This document shows, in pieces, positions 20,582-21,190 of a stretch of 21,190 bases of DNA. The notes beneath the pieces were generated by a model. That model worked only from the letters and a program-made list of their open reading frames with translations. It made no database searches and was not told the origin of the DNA. This DNA comes from an uncultured Collinsella sp. (GTDB taxonomy: Bacteria; Actinomycetota; Coriobacteriia; Coriobacteriales; Coriobacteriaceae): positions 1-21,190 of the forward strand of contig CABMPS010000010.1 of NCBI GenBank assembly GCA_902388545.1, in the 5' to 3' direction. Both the position numbers and the translations under genes were made by a program. The number at the start of each line of letters is the position of its first letter. Position 1 is the stretch's first letter.

Positions 20582-21082
20582 TTAGAAGTCATCGGGGGAG
20601 AGCGTATGGACGAACTCGTCGAACTTCTCGAACTCCTGCTCGTCGTCGACATCCTCGGCGTGGGTAGAAACAGTGCCCAAGCGATTCATGATGTCGTCCT
20701 CCACAAACATGGGAGCATTGCTGCGCACGGCAAGGGCAATGGCGTCACTGGGGCGGGCGTCGATCTTGCGCTCCTCGCCATCGACCAGTACGACGATCGT
20801 CGCGTAGAACACCGGCGGCTCGGCGCGAACGATCTCGATGCGCTCGAGTTTGGCACCCAGGGCGTCAACGGTATCGAGCAGCAGGTCATGGGTAATCGGG
20901 CGCTCGGCGCGGCCGCTATCGATGCCGCGGCTGATGGCAGCAGCTTCAAACGAACCAGTCTGAATGGAAAGGGAACGCAGCGGCGCGGGCGAGTCCGATT
21001 TGCTGCTGCGCTCACGAAGCACGATAAGCGATGGCACGGGACCGGCGGCCATGACGATGGTCTCTATGTCGACACGAACCAT
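20582..21082 (-). CDS. Bifunctional nuclease family (DUF151) protein
   Basis: Members of this family include plant bifunctional nucleases and many bacterial proteins, some with DNase/RNase activity. The 166-residue protein has the family core in order: RPITHDLLLDTVDALGAKLE (61-80), FYATIVVLVDGEERKIDARP (92-111) and the hallmark PSDAIALAVRSNAPMFV (111-127). It ends in an acidic tail (DDEQEFEKFDEF). GGAGGTG lies 5 bases before the ATG at 21082; the more upstream ATG at 21112 has no such site. It is the first gene of the leftward unit with the small membrane protein and the 149-residue protein. Activity here is inferred from family only. Confidence 0.92.
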   Translation of the reverse strand: MVRVDIETIVMAAGPVPSLIVLRERSSKSDSPAPLRSLSIQTGSFEAAAISRGIDSGRAERPITHDLLLDTVDALGAKLERIEIVRAEPPVFYATIVVLVDGEERKIDARPSDAIALAVRSNAPMFVEDDIMNRLGTVSTHAEDVDDEQEFEKFDEFVHTLSPDDF

Positions 21083-21138
21083 GGAACACCTCCGGTACGT
21101 AGCGGTTAACACGCGGCAGCCCGCCGCATTGAATAGCT

Positions 21139-21168
21139 ATACTACCCAAACTTTCGCACAGCACACAA
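21139..21168 (-). promoter_or_regulatory. Possible promoter of the nuclease-family gene unit
   Basis: The minus strand has TTGTGT (-35, 21163-21168), an 18-base spacer and TAGTAT (-10, 21139-21144), about 57 bases before the gene start. Both hexamers are fair matches. Confidence 0.4.
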
Positions 21169-21190
21169 AATCAAAGTAGTCTTTTTGGGA

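Overview
The window looks like chromosomal DNA of a high-GC member of the Coriobacteriia (Actinomycetota), most like Collinsella. This rests on protein style (Actinobacterial CarA/CarB, PurA, DnaB and S18), strong G/C third-position bias and the gene order. It is an inference; no database search was possible. There is no phage, integron or CRISPR array. Most of the window is housekeeping DNA, with a few unusual non-coding structures and one broken gene.

Layout, left to right. (1) 1-4760, minus strand: carA-carB, carbamoyl phosphate synthase, with carB running off the left edge after about 1085 codons. The carA leader folds into what looks like a PyrR-binding loop that buries the carA ribosome binding site. 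(2) 4855-9788, minus: purD (frameshifted here), a NUDIX hydrolase, an ABC exporter half-transporter and a single-pass membrane protein of unknown function, closed by a strong terminator. (3) 9843-11288, minus: purA with its own promoter and a downstream hairpin. (4) 11287-12678, minus: dnaB. (5) 12833-14691, minus: the rpsF-ssb-rpsR-rplI operon with a clear promoter and terminator. (6) 15042-15358, plus: promoter, tRNA-Ser(GGA), tRNA-Ser(CGA) and terminator. (7) 15380-15529: a structured non-coding element built from an inverted copy of the tRNA-Ser 3' end, three perfect or near-perfect hairpins and a D-arm-like end. (8) 15685-17626, plus: a TRIC/UPF0126 membrane protein and a bactofilin-like beta-repeat protein fused to a multi-pass membrane domain. 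(9) 17694-21168, minus: a bifunctional-nuclease-family protein, a small membrane protein, an acidic 149-residue protein and typA/bipA, ending at a bidirectional terminator.

Functionally, the window joins nucleotide synthesis (carAB for pyrimidines/arginine, purA and purD for purines) to replication and translation (dnaB, ssb, S6, S18, L9, two serine tRNAs, TypA). The most novel-looking material is not protein coding: the tRNA-Ser-like hairpin element at 15380-15529, the PyrR-type translational switch before carA, a possible loop-to-Shine-Dalgarno pseudoknot before rpsF, and a 9-bp palindrome just before the bactofilin-like gene. The purD lesion is either a real mutation or an assembly fault.
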